Notes: generated from the letters alone by a model not told the origin. A stretch of DNA of 64,000 nucleotides from Cellvibrio mixtus subsp. mixtus J3-8 (GCF_000766945.1 NZ_KN266207.1:875898-939897), one strand, 5' to 3'. Counted from the stretch's first letter, positions 8,193 to 16,669 are shown. Program-made: numbers and translations.

Positions 8193-8849
8193 ATGAAAAT
8201 AGCATCTACGATCGCGTTACTAATGCTCTCAACCAGTGCCAGCGCACTGGACGTAAACTGGCGTACGTTAGACAAAGACACTCGATATTTGGGGGGAATG
8301 CAATTTGGTGCAGACTATGGCTCCTATTACAGTTTTGCCTACGGGCAAAAGTTAGGTAATGAGAACGCTCCCGTCATTGCAGGTTATGAGCTATTACTTC
8401 CATTTGGCGATACCATTGCAGATGATTACAAAATGAAAGCCAGCTTACAACGGGAATTCTGGCGTTCTGGCAATCTTTCATTCGGCCTTCAAGGTGGGCT
8501 TATTTTCAGGCGCTATGAGTCAGTAATGGCCCGCTTTTATAATGTGGGTGCTGATGTAGTTTCTACATTTGGTTACCTTAAACCAAATTGGGGGGCAGAA
8601 TTATTGGTTAGTTATGATTACTCCATGGCTACCCATATTAAAAATAAATTGCTCAAGGAATACTACCCTGAAATTAAAGATGGCTGGTATGACTCATCGG
8701 GCGGAAATTTTAAATTTGGTGCCCGGTTTAACCGGGTATTTGGTTCAACAACAACTTTCTTTAATATTGGCAGGGCATTCGGCCAGGACTTTGAAGATAA
8801 TCCAACACTACCGTTTTACGTTGAGTTATCGTTGCAACGGCAATTTTAA
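8193..8849 (+). CDS. hypothetical exported protein, small beta-barrel-like
   Basis: A 218-residue protein whose first 18 residues form a typical signal peptide ending in ASA. The mature part is rich in alternating Tyr/Phe/Gly strands and ends in QRQF, as in outer-membrane barrels of about eight strands. A GGGAG Shine-Dalgarno precedes the ATG, and the gene starts 15 nt after the hydrolase, so it likely ends the same operon. I do not recognise the family. Confidence 0.6.
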   Translation: MKIASTIALLMLSTSASALDVNWRTLDKDTRYLGGMQFGADYGSYYSFAYGQKLGNENAPVIAGYELLLPFGDTIADDYKMKASLQREFWRSGNLSFGLQGGLIFRRYESVMARFYNVGADVVSTFGYLKPNWGAELLVSYDYSMATHIKNKLLKEYYPEIKDGWYDSSGGNFKFGARFNRVFGSTTTFFNIGRAFGQDFEDNPTLPFYVELSLQRQF

Positions 8850-8884
8850 TCGTAGGTGGCAAAATACAAAAAACGTAATAAATA

Positions 8885-8908
8885 AAGGCAGCCTGCCCAG
8901 GCTGCCTT
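8885..8908 (-). terminator. rho-independent terminator for the Omp85-like gene
   Basis: AAGGCAGCCT and AGGCTGCCTT form a 10-bp stem with a 4-nt loop. Read on the minus strand it is followed by TTTATTTATT, so it terminates the leftward transcript, and it may also stop the convergent rightward one. Confidence 0.75.
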
Positions 8909-8940
8909 ATCATGAATAGGTTGCCAGTGATCAACTCTTG

Positions 8941-10593
8941 TCAAAAACCGGTTTTTATTCGAACAGATATTTGGTATTTATCAATTCCAGGTCCATCATC
9001 CAATGCATATGCAAAATCAATGTGACCAACATTATGCGCCCCATCATCGCGCCCACCGGTGCGAGTTCCGGAAATTCGTAAACCAATTCCAATATCGCGC
9101 AATGTTTTCTGGTAATCCTGCGGTACATTAGAATTTCCCCAGGCTTTACCTTCATCATAAAAAACAGCTGCGCCGAGATGAAATAATGAAAACCATTCTG
9201 TTTCACCAAAATAGCGCTGTTCAACAGTAAGTAATCTCGAACGATCTCCAGCCATAAACCTCGCGGGATAACCTCTTAAGCCAGTATCACCTCCGAGTTC
9301 CAATGGCATATCGGCAAACAAATTCTTTCCGTAGGTTTCATTCATAGTTACATAAAATTGGCCGCGCGAAAAATTCTGCCAGTGATAGCTAATATCCAGT
9401 TTAGAAATAGATTGTGTACTTTGTTTGCTGCTGTAAAAACCCGTTGTGGAGAATTCACCCGTGAGCAATTGTGATGGGGTAAATTGAAAGGCTTTGCTGT
9501 ATTCGAGCTCAAGAAGAGTGGAACCATCAAGGGGCTCTGTATTTGCCATCACCTTACCGATACGTGCTCGCCATTGTGAGCCAAGGTTAAAATCCTCAAT
9601 ACGATTAATTTGTTGGATGTTAAGTGATTTGATAAATCGGTTATGGAGGTAGGAATATTCAAACCAGGCTATGTTGTAATCCCGGTTAAACGGCAATTCT
9701 CCATCATAACTATTTGTAGCACCCGGAACTTCAAAAAAATCATGTTTAACACTATCCCAACCTAGCGTCCAGCGCATCGTTCTATCATCTGTCGATGAAT
9801 CCAGGCGCTGTCCATAAAATACCGAATAGTTAGTTCCGTCATGGCCAAATCGCCACGCTTCGTCACCAGCGTTATAAAGTGTATCTTCACGCTCAAAATC
9901 GAGCATATCAAAGCCGGCAGTCCAGGGAGTTCGAATGGATCGAAACGGGTTACTAAAATGAAACTCCTGTTGTTTTCCATCACTATTGTCGGCATAAGCT
10001 AAAGCAAGTTGTTTGTCATTACCAAAATTGGGATCGCGATAAACAATAATATTACTGGTGCGATCAACGCTTGAGTTTTGCTCAACCTTTACCGTTTTTC
10101 CTAATCCGAGAAAATTGGAGTCATGTAAACCGTAACCATAATGAGTGTTGCCGCCAGTATTTGAGTAGGTAATTTTTGGAATTAGTGTCCATACTTCACG
10201 GACGTCAACGTGTATTTTTTGGCCGACGCCTTGTGTTGTATCGGAATTGTCTTGTGAAGTTACTTTTGCTTCAGCAAAATAGCGTCGCTCACGCAATCGC
10301 CGCTCGCTTTCTTCCAGTAAATGCTTGTCCAGCGGATCGCCTTTTTTAAAGGTGAGATCTTTTTCGATAACATGTTTTTTAGTATCAATATGTAATCTAT
10401 TAACCAGGCGAAAGAGCATATTGTTTTCCTTGGGATTTGATTCATCAAATACCGGATGGACAACAACCGTTATCTCTTCGATCACTGGCGGGTTATTATT
10501 TGATTGTGCAGGAGCGGGCACAGGGTCTGCTCCATAGGCAAGGCGACAACCGAGTAAAGGCAATAAACCTAAACAAAAAAATTTACGCTCCAT
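8941..10593 (-). CDS. Omp85/BamA-family outer-membrane protein with a short POTRA region
   Basis: A 550-residue exported protein with an N-terminal signal peptide ending near AYG-AD. A POTRA-like region (about 40-135) is followed by a barrel of about 400 residues. GDTGLRGYP near residue 440 corresponds to the conserved loop-6 (V/L)RG(F/Y) motif of Omp85 proteins, and the chain ends in phenylalanine. Only one or two POTRA repeats fit, against five in BamA and three in TamA, so this is neither of those. It lies 57 nt after eptA on the same strand and may belong to that operon. Its substrate is unknown; a role in assembling or moving envelope components is inference. Confidence 0.8.
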   Translation of the reverse strand: MERKFFCLGLLPLLGCRLAYGADPVPAPAQSNNNPPVIEEITVVVHPVFDESNPKENNMLFRLVNRLHIDTKKHVIEKDLTFKKGDPLDKHLLEESERRLRERRYFAEAKVTSQDNSDTTQGVGQKIHVDVREVWTLIPKITYSNTGGNTHYGYGLHDSNFLGLGKTVKVEQNSSVDRTSNIIVYRDPNFGNDKQLALAYADNSDGKQQEFHFSNPFRSIRTPWTAGFDMLDFEREDTLYNAGDEAWRFGHDGTNYSVFYGQRLDSSTDDRTMRWTLGWDSVKHDFFEVPGATNSYDGELPFNRDYNIAWFEYSYLHNRFIKSLNIQQINRIEDFNLGSQWRARIGKVMANTEPLDGSTLLELEYSKAFQFTPSQLLTGEFSTTGFYSSKQSTQSISKLDISYHWQNFSRGQFYVTMNETYGKNLFADMPLELGGDTGLRGYPARFMAGDRSRLLTVEQRYFGETEWFSLFHLGAAVFYDEGKAWGNSNVPQDYQKTLRDIGIGLRISGTRTGGRDDGAHNVGHIDFAYALDDGPGIDKYQISVRIKTGF

Positions 10594-10650
10594 AAATCGC
10601 CTCTTGTATTAATCGTTAATATTATTTTTAGCGAGACCTTTCACGTTAAT

Positions 10651-12348
10651 TTAATGGTGACTAATACAAGGGGCATAAATATCTAAATTCGGTTGATAAT
10701 ATTTAGTCCTGATATCAAGTAATCCTAAAAATGAATGAAAAATATTATCGTGACTAAACTCTTTATTTTTCAGGCCTGCCAGGCATTCTTTGCTCAAACC
10801 TCTATCGCGATAAAAATTGGATGATGCCCAGAAAATGAAAGGAACATTTTTTTGATGCTCAGGTGCGAAGGCGTATGGCATACCATGCAAGTACAAATTA
10901 TTTTCCCCCAGGGATTCCCCGTGATCAGAGACGTAAACCATAGCGGTGTTGTAAGCAGATTGCTGGTTGGTTAACCAATCAATGACTTTACTGAGAAAAT
11001 AGTCGGTATAGCGGATGGTGTTATCATATGCATTGACAACTTCTTCAGTTGAGCAATCTTGTAATTTATTTGTGCTGCAAACGGGTTGATACACCCGCAT
11101 TGAATCCGGGTAACGTTGGTCATAAGCAGGGCCATGGCTACCATTTTGATGTAACACAATAAATTGGTTTCGCCCTGTGAGCTTATTCGATAATTTATCC
11201 AGGAGAGCCTCGTCATAGCAGTTACCATCCTTGCAATTTGCAGAAGAAACCAGCTCATCAGGGGACTCATACACAACCCGATCACAGGTACCTTTGCATC
11301 CGGAATTATTATCCCTCCAGAGTACATCAATACCGGCTGTACTGATGAAATCCAATAAACCATGTTGGGTTTTGGCTTTGCCGTCACTGTATTCCGAGCG
11401 AGCGAGTGCAGAAAACATGCAAGGCAAAGACACAGCGGTGGATGTACCGCAGGAAGAAAAATGGTTGAAATTGATAATATCTTTTTGCGCGAGCAACGGA
11501 GTAGTGTTTCGTTGATATCCATTCAGGCCGAAGTTCGCAGCGCGAGCAGTTTCTCCTACAACAAATATAATCAATAACGGTTTTGTTTGCCGGATAGTGC
11601 CGGTTCCCAATTGTGCATCATGGCTGATTGGATTTATCACTACCGGGCGCTGGCTGTTTTCTTTCAATAGGGAAACACCCGCATTAACAAACCCTAAAGG
11701 GTTCGCTAAAAACCGCACTTCCTTGTGATTGCGAAAAAAAGAACTGTAATAATCTGAAAGGCTCAATATTAGTAATAATGAGATGATCAAGGATAATCCT
11801 GTTGGAACAGTGCGATTCCTTAATTCTTGCCAGAAACTTCCCCAGAGGATTCGGGTTTTGACAACCATTAAAGATGGCAAGACCCCAAGGAAAAAAATAT
11901 AACCAATCAAATGTAAATTGATTAAACCTTTCGCCTCCTTCGTATCGGTTTCCCACACGTTTCTAAGCATTTCCTTATCGATCACAACACCATAGGTATC
12001 CATAAAATGAGCAGCAAATGCGCCCCCTAGCAGTAAAAATACACTGACAGGTTTAACAAGGCCGGGAATGCATAGCAGATTAATAAGGAAAAACGTTAAT
12101 AGCCACAACAATGGCACCAGGCTAATAGCAAAAAGGGCGGCGCTCAATGAATCTATTGCCTGGGTATTCCATGCTTCAAAAAAAAAGGATTTATTAAATA
12201 ACAATACAAATACTAACGATAGGCCTAATGAAAAATATTGGCCAGGTATCTGAACACTGAATGAGTCAAGGCGCTGACGCATTAACAATAGAAATGCCAG
12301 CTGAGTATTGTATAAACTCTTGAACGCAAGATTATTGGGTAGATTCAT
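10651..12348 (-). CDS. eptA: phosphoethanolamine--lipid A transferase (EptA/MCR family)
   Basis: Inner-membrane enzyme moving phosphoethanolamine from phosphatidylethanolamine to lipid A, which lowers surface charge and polymyxin binding. The 565-residue protein has about five N-terminal helices (residues 40-200) and a periplasmic sulfatase-like domain. Conserved sites include E266 in VVGETAR and the nucleophile T304 in CGTSTA, with the flanking cysteines C300 and C310 that form a disulphide in MCR-1. YVSDHGES and the late HGMP motif carry further metal ligands. It overlaps the PAP2 gene by 17 nt. A PmrA-type box precedes that gene, which matches how eptA is controlled in enteric bacteria. 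Family call very firm; lipid A as acceptor is by family. Confidence 0.93.
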   Translation of the reverse strand: MNLPNNLAFKSLYNTQLAFLLLMRQRLDSFSVQIPGQYFSLGLSLVFVLLFNKSFFFEAWNTQAIDSLSAALFAISLVPLLWLLTFFLINLLCIPGLVKPVSVFLLLGGAFAAHFMDTYGVVIDKEMLRNVWETDTKEAKGLINLHLIGYIFFLGVLPSLMVVKTRILWGSFWQELRNRTVPTGLSLIISLLLILSLSDYYSSFFRNHKEVRFLANPLGFVNAGVSLLKENSQRPVVINPISHDAQLGTGTIRQTKPLLIIFVVGETARAANFGLNGYQRNTTPLLAQKDIINFNHFSSCGTSTAVSLPCMFSALARSEYSDGKAKTQHGLLDFISTAGIDVLWRDNNSGCKGTCDRVVYESPDELVSSANCKDGNCYDEALLDKLSNKLTGRNQFIVLHQNGSHGPAYDQRYPDSMRVYQPVCSTNKLQDCSTEEVVNAYDNTIRYTDYFLSKVIDWLTNQQSAYNTAMVYVSDHGESLGENNLYLHGMPYAFAPEHQKNVPFIFWASSNFYRDRGLSKECLAGLKNKEFSHDNIFHSFLGLLDIRTKYYQPNLDIYAPCISHH

Positions 12349-13030
12349 AGGGCTTTAACATCACTTCGTAGCAAATAAGAGAAACCATCCAGCAAATACC
12401 TAATGACCAGATATCGTGCGAGAGAAAATGGGCGCCGCGTAATTGTTGTGAAATTCCGAAAACAATACCCAATGACAATGAGAAAAATAACGCTGGCCAA
12501 CGCCAGAATGATTTTGAGTATAGCCCAACAAAATAAAGTGCTACCCACGCGAAGCCGGCACTCGCGTGTCCAGCTGGAAAGCATTGGCTACCATTGCGAA
12601 CCCAAAGTTGCTCTATTAATGACAGGTATTCTTGCGTGCCACCGTAACGGGAAAAGTCCCAGGGGCATGAAATGTTAGTGAAGATTTTGCCGACACTGAC
12701 GATTAGTGATCCTGAAATAGTGGCCACGGATAAATATTGCAATCGGTGTTTCCATGCAGCCAATAGCGGAGAGATGTAGGACAGGAGCAGCAACATTACT
12801 ACACTAAACAATAAGGCAATGGAAAAATACTTTCCGCCCTTATGGATAAGCACTGCAGTAACCCATTCGTTTTTAAAATACCATTGGTTGCCTTCCGATT
12901 GATAAATAAAATCGGCGAGAGCCTGGTCCAAGCCAGTAATTTCTATTATTACGCTGATAAAAATTAATGTCGCCAGTACTTTAGCTGAGGCAAACAATAA
13001 AGATTTTTTGTCTATGCTGCTCATAAACAT
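12332..13030 (-). CDS. PAP2-family membrane phosphatase, possible lipid A phosphatase
   Basis: A 232-residue membrane protein with about six helices. PAP2 motifs are recognisable: K115-x6-C122-P123 (Arg of the usual KxxxxxxRP replaced by Cys), PAGH at 152-155, and R198 with H205-D206. The replacement is also seen in PAP2 proteins found beside eptA genes, though I recall this rather than having checked it. The reaction would be removal of a phosphate from lipid A or undecaprenyl pyrophosphate, facing the periplasm. ATGs at 13030 and 13024 are both possible and neither has a clear Shine-Dalgarno. The eptA start overlaps its 3' end, so the two enzymes are coupled: one may clear a phosphate and the other decorate. 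Confidence 0.85.
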   Translation of the reverse strand: MFMSSIDKKSLLFASAKVLATLIFISVIIEITGLDQALADFIYQSEGNQWYFKNEWVTAVLIHKGGKYFSIALLFSVVMLLLLSYISPLLAAWKHRLQYLSVATISGSLIVSVGKIFTNISCPWDFSRYGGTQEYLSLIEQLWVRNGSQCFPAGHASAGFAWVALYFVGLYSKSFWRWPALFFSLSLGIVFGISQQLRGAHFLSHDIWSLGICWMVSLICYEVMLKPYESTQ

Positions 13031-13072
13031 ATACAGAGAGATTCAAATTGAATAATCAGAATAGGTCAGAGG

Positions 13073-13105
13073 ATATTACGTGGCAAAAATTAAGAGATCC
13101 TTAAG
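13073..13105 (-). promoter_or_regulatory. PmrA/BasR-type box and -10 element upstream of the PAP2-eptA operon
   Basis: Read on the minus strand, positions 13105-13089 give CTTAAG-N5-CTTAAT, a full match to the enteric PmrA consensus (C/T)TTAA(G/T)-N5-(C/T)TTAA(G/T). After exactly 10 nt comes TAATAT (13078-13073), a good -10 hexamer. The PAP2 ATG is about 43 nt further on. Confidence 0.72.
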
Positions 13106-13225
13106 TGTTTCAGAAACTGCACAGGCTGGATTTAATTGAAGAGGATTTAATTGGCAGGTTTTTTATTCGTCGGGGGTATAAATACAGAATAGATAATGCC
13201 CACTCCCAAAGCGGTGAAATGAGCT

Positions 13226-14050
13226 TTATATGGATGTACGATTCCGGCGATACCCATTCCAAAGCAGTATCAATAATAAAGGCATCACAGCCACCCAATA
13301 AAAAATAACTTGTATCGCGTTTGGGCTGGAGTCATAGCCTATAAGGGCATAGAGTAATTCGCCGAGCCAGGAATGTTCGTTAATGATGCTTGATGTATCC
13401 CACAAGGGAGTTGCAGAATCTAATATTCCAATTTGCAATAGCTGCCGGGCTATTTGCATTGAAAGCCCGCCGCATAGAAGAACGAGAAAAACAAATAAAA
13501 TATTTAAAAATGCGCGTGCCGAAATAAACACCAGGAGATAATAAGTAATTACTCCCAGGCTGGTACCTATACCGACACCGATAGCACCCCCGATTAGTGC
13601 AGACTGCAATAAATTCGGATCATGTAAGAAGCCTCCGACATAAATCCATATCTCTGCCACTTCTCGTGCAAGTGATAAACCAACAGCGAACACAGCGCAA
13701 AATATTAACTTTCGATACGGCTTTATTGATTCATTAGTGAGCGGTAAGTATTGAACATGGGAAGGTGTATTAAATAATAGTGGTGCAATTATTGAGGCGA
13801 TAACAATAAATGACAAAATTACCGAAAAATAGAGCAGGGCATTGATCCATTCCTGCCCGGTGCCATCAAATGCATCCGCGATAGCGTATGCGTAGCAGGC
13901 TAACAACCACGAGCTTAGCATTCCCAGAGCCAGGGCAATTACTATCCAATTAAACGCGATGGATAATTTCCTGCTCATCACTAATAACATGGTAATAATT
14001 AGTGCTGCTTCCAACACTTCTCGCAATATCAATAAAATTGCATCAACCAT
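13226..14050 (-). CDS. FTR1-family iron permease
   Basis: Inner-membrane iron importer of the FTR1/EfeU family. The 274-residue protein has about seven helices and both iron-binding REXXE motifs: REVLE at 10-14 and REVAE at 129-133. It starts 10 nt after the cupredoxin gene, and this pairing of FTR1 with a periplasmic cupredoxin domain is known from Efe-type systems. Here no EfeB peroxidase or full EfeO follows. The gene is last in an operon led by the PmrA/PmrB-like regulators, so its expression should follow theirs. Confidence 0.9.
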   Translation of the reverse strand: MVDAILLILREVLEAALIITMLLVMSRKLSIAFNWIVIALALGMLSSWLLACYAYAIADAFDGTGQEWINALLYFSVILSFIVIASIIAPLLFNTPSHVQYLPLTNESIKPYRKLIFCAVFAVGLSLAREVAEIWIYVGGFLHDPNLLQSALIGGAIGVGIGTSLGVITYYLLVFISARAFLNILFVFLVLLCGGLSMQIARQLLQIGILDSATPLWDTSSIINEHSWLGELLYALIGYDSSPNAIQVIFYWVAVMPLLLILLWNGYRRNRTSI

Positions 14051-14060
14051 ATGCCGACCT

Positions 14061-14390
14061 TTAATGTTGTGCGCGAATCACGCCCTGGGCAGTTTTGGGA
14101 TTAAATTCACCAAAAAAGGGATAGTCCCCCGACTTTAAGGGACCAATAAATATTACCGCCCTGGCCCCACCCATAATGACTTTTTCGCGGTTAAGCTCAT
14201 AGCTCTCAAACTCTTCAGGCGTTGGATCTTTATTAATAATAATTAATTTTACTTTGGTATCAGCGGGCACAACCAGTGTTGAAGGGAAGAATAAGTGATC
14301 GTGAATTTCAATCGTAAATTCCGGTACCGTCGCGGCTGAAATAGCGGGGGACATGCAGAGTAATATTAAGATGAATTTCCTAAATATCAT
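14061..14390 (-). CDS. periplasmic cupredoxin-fold protein partnered with FTR1
   Basis: A 109-residue exported protein with a signal peptide of about 19 residues (ending AISA) and a single small beta-sandwich of the Cupredoxin_1 type. The segment EEFESYELNR and the late YPFFGEFNP are typical of FTR1-linked cupredoxins. The Cys ligand of type 1 copper proteins is missing, so acidic residues and a few others would have to bind metal. Its start overlaps the histidine kinase gene by 11 nt. It probably delivers or oxidises iron for the permease encoded next. Confidence 0.85.
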   Translation of the reverse strand: MIFRKFILILLCMSPAISAATVPEFTIEIHDHLFFPSTLVVPADTKVKLIIINKDPTPEEFESYELNREKVIMGGARAVIFIGPLKSGDYPFFGEFNPKTAQGVIRAQH

Positions 14391-15768
14391 TCGTTTTTTC
14401 TCCTTTTTTTCCAGCAGTAAATTTCACTGTCACCAATAATCCTGATGCGAACGATGATTGGGTAAGGCGAATATCTGCCTGATGTAAATCCACTACTTGT
14501 TTTGCGATAGACAAGCCTAATCCGCAACCAGGGGTTCCTGAATCATGGCGATCACCATGCAACCGGTAAAAGCGGTCAAATACTCGTTCACGCTGCTCCA
14601 CGGGAATGCCCGGGCCGTTGTCCATAACTTCCAGTATCACAACATTCCCTCGAAGCCAGGTATGTAACACTACGTGCCCGTTTTTTTGCGTATATTTAAT
14701 GGCATTGCCCAATAAATTATTAATTAATGTTTCGAGGGCGGTAGCATCGCCATTTATCCAGCATTCGTCGCCGTCAAATTCAATATTGATATCTTTATCA
14801 CTCAATGCTTCGCTGGCCGATACAATGACTTGTTTCGTTAATGCCGTAAGGTTAACGGGTTTGAACTGACTCATAAAATGGTCTGGCGATGTTTTATTGA
14901 GCAATAAAATTTGTTCCACCAAGTAGCGCATGCGTTTGATGCCCTGTTGTAATTTGTGCGCAGATTCAGGTACGGGGTTAACTTCATGCAATAAGTTTTC
15001 ACAATGGATATTTAATGCGGCGATCGGTGTTCGCAATTCGTGCGCAGCATCGGCTGAAAAACGTTGCTCCCGGATAAATGAAGATTCCAGCCTGCGCAGC
15101 AATTCGTTTGCAGATTGCGCCAACTGCAGCAGTTCAATAGGCATATTTTGGTGTTCTATGGGGCGCAAGTCAGTGGCTTCCCGTGCATGAAATTCTTTTG
15201 CAAGCACCGCTACCGGCTTTAAGCCAATTCCCAAAACCCACCAAATAACAAAACCAATCAGTGGAATAGCGATTACCATCGGGGACACTGCTTGCAGGAT
15301 TATGGATTCAGCGAGGCGATAACGTTGATCATCACGCTCCGCTAATAAATACCAACCTGAATTATTTGCCGCCTCTGCCACCAATACGTGCCAACGATAA
15401 TGATTAAAATTAGCAAACTGATTGCCCGCTTTTAAATCAGTAATTATTTCGTTTGGCATAGCGGCCGAGCGCGCAAGCAATTTCCCCTCGTTACTGACCC
15501 ACTGGAATTGCAAATCGGCTATTTGCGGGGATGATGAATCATTTTTCTGTGGTGTAGGAAATATTTCCGGAGCAGGGCGTTGCAAATATTCCTGGTAACG
15601 AGAGGGCAATACGTAATCAAGTAGATCCACTTGTTGTAGCAACCGTTTATTAAACAATCGTTCTGCTTCTTCCATACTCCCAAGGTAACCGCGCACCGCA
15701 GCAGCAAAATTGGCCAGCGTTACTATTGCTACCAGCAACACAACCAAAAATATGCGGATGGATTTCAT
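14380..15768 (-). CDS. sensor histidine kinase, PmrB/QseC-like
   Basis: A 462-residue inner-membrane kinase: helix 1 (about 4-24), periplasmic sensor domain, helix 2 (about 163-182), HAMP-like linker, dimerisation domain with phospho-acceptor H243 in AAHELRTP, and an ATPase domain with the N-box (NAIKYT) and VMDNGPGIP. The periplasmic part has acidic E33-E-A-E36 just after helix 1, an ExxE pattern like the ferric-iron site of PmrB, though QseC-type kinases have acidic residues there too. Its ATG overlaps the response-regulator stop by 4 nt. With FTR1 and a cupredoxin downstream and PmrA boxes upstream, iron sensing is a reasonable inference. Confidence 0.9.
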   Translation of the reverse strand: MKSIRIFLVVLLVAIVTLANFAAAVRGYLGSMEEAERLFNKRLLQQVDLLDYVLPSRYQEYLQRPAPEIFPTPQKNDSSSPQIADLQFQWVSNEGKLLARSAAMPNEIITDLKAGNQFANFNHYRWHVLVAEAANNSGWYLLAERDDQRYRLAESIILQAVSPMVIAIPLIGFVIWWVLGIGLKPVAVLAKEFHAREATDLRPIEHQNMPIELLQLAQSANELLRRLESSFIREQRFSADAAHELRTPIAALNIHCENLLHEVNPVPESAHKLQQGIKRMRYLVEQILLLNKTSPDHFMSQFKPVNLTALTKQVIVSASEALSDKDINIEFDGDECWINGDATALETLINNLLGNAIKYTQKNGHVVLHTWLRGNVVILEVMDNGPGIPVEQRERVFDRFYRLHGDRHDSGTPGCGLGLSIAKQVVDLHQADIRLTQSSFASGLLVTVKFTAGKKGEKTNDI

Positions 15769-16424
15769 TGGCGGGGAACCATATAACCAATACCACGCAT
15801 GGTACGAATAAAATCAGCGGGCAATTTTTTTCGCAAGTTGTGTATATGGACTTCAATCGCATTGCTGGAAACTTCGTCGCCCCAACTGTAGAGTTTTCCT
15901 TCAAGGCCTTCTTTGGTTTGAATAATCCCAACATGCTCGACCAATGCTTTTAACAACATATATTCCCGGCGCGATAAATTTATTGGTTCATTGTTTAACA
16001 ATGCCAGATGGTGGGCCGTATCCAATGTGACCGGGCCCACTTGTATCAGCGCGGTAGGCGCATTACCAAGTCGCCGTTCCAGTACGCGTAATCGCGCAAG
16101 TAATTCATCTACCTCAAAAGGCTTTGTAAGGTAATCATCCGCACCCGCATCCAGGCCTGCAACTTTCGCAGTAATACTGTCCCGTGCAGTGAGAATCAAC
16201 ACTTGTGTTGGAAATTGTTTTTGACGCACCTGTTGAAGCAAATCCATACCGTCCATATCGGGCAATCCCAGGTCCAACAGGAGAATGTCCGGAGACTCGG
16301 CGGCAAGATAAGCGCTCGCAGTCTTGCCATTATCTAACCAGGTAACGGCGAATCCGGAGCGTTTAAGCGCAGTTACAATTCCATCAGCAAGAAGGCTGTC
16401 ATCTTCAACTAACAATATGTGCAT
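15765..16424 (-). CDS. OmpR-family response regulator, PmrA/QseB-like
   Basis: A 219-residue transcription regulator. The receiver domain has the acidic pocket E7-D8-D9, phospho-acceptor D51 in LLLDLGLPDMDG, and the conserved lysine in DDYLTKPF near 101. The C-terminal winged helix (about 125-219) ends in RTMRGIGYMV, as in PmrA and QseB. GAGGG lies 6 nt before the ATG. It heads an operon with the kinase, cupredoxin and FTR1 genes. A PmrA-type box with a -10 element lies 130-160 nt upstream on the same strand, so the operon is probably autoregulated. Confidence 0.93.
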   Translation of the reverse strand: MHILLVEDDSLLADGIVTALKRSGFAVTWLDNGKTASAYLAAESPDILLLDLGLPDMDGMDLLQQVRQKQFPTQVLILTARDSITAKVAGLDAGADDYLTKPFEVDELLARLRVLERRLGNAPTALIQVGPVTLDTAHHLALLNNEPINLSRREYMLLKALVEHVGIIQTKEGLEGKLYSWGDEVSSNAIEVHIHNLRKKLPADFIRTMRGIGYMVPRQ

Positions 16425-16553
16425 TCCAATCCCTCTTTTTAGGATACCAATCTTTCATGACGCAGAAACTGCTCAAGATTGGTGTTGCGAAACAAAAAGC
16501 TTACGCAATTATAGCTTTAGAATTGGGCGCTACAGCCTGATTAGTCGGGGCGC

Positions 16554-16586
16554 AGGGTAAAAAAGGAAACTTAAGGGATGCTTAAG
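16554..16586 (-). promoter_or_regulatory. PmrA-type box and -10 element for the response-regulator operon
   Basis: CTTAAG-N5-CTTAAG at 16570-16586; the half-sites are palindromic, so it reads the same class on both strands. On the minus strand, 10 nt beyond the box lies TACCCT (16559-16554), a weak -10. The leader to the ATG at 16424 would be about 120 nt. Another leftward -10-like TATAAT lies at 16513-16508. Confidence 0.62.
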
Positions 16587-16636
16587 GTGCGCCTTTTAAA
16601 CGCAACAATAAGAAAACTTTATTTGTTTATCCGATT

Positions 16637-16669
16637 CTTAAGAATCACTTAAGTTTCAGTGGTTAGCAT
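16637..16669 (+). promoter_or_regulatory. PmrA-type box and -10 element upstream of the LtaS/OpgB-like gene
   Basis: CTTAAG-N5-CTTAAG at 16637-16653, followed after exactly 10 nt by TAGCAT at 16664-16669. The ATG of the phosphoglycerol-transferase-like gene is at 16701, leaving a leader of roughly 25 nt. Confidence 0.68.

Noticed and set aside
13105-13308. 67-codon frame between the PAP2 and FTR1 genes
   Set aside because: It runs into the FTR1 3' end on the opposite strand and starts inside the PmrA-type box.
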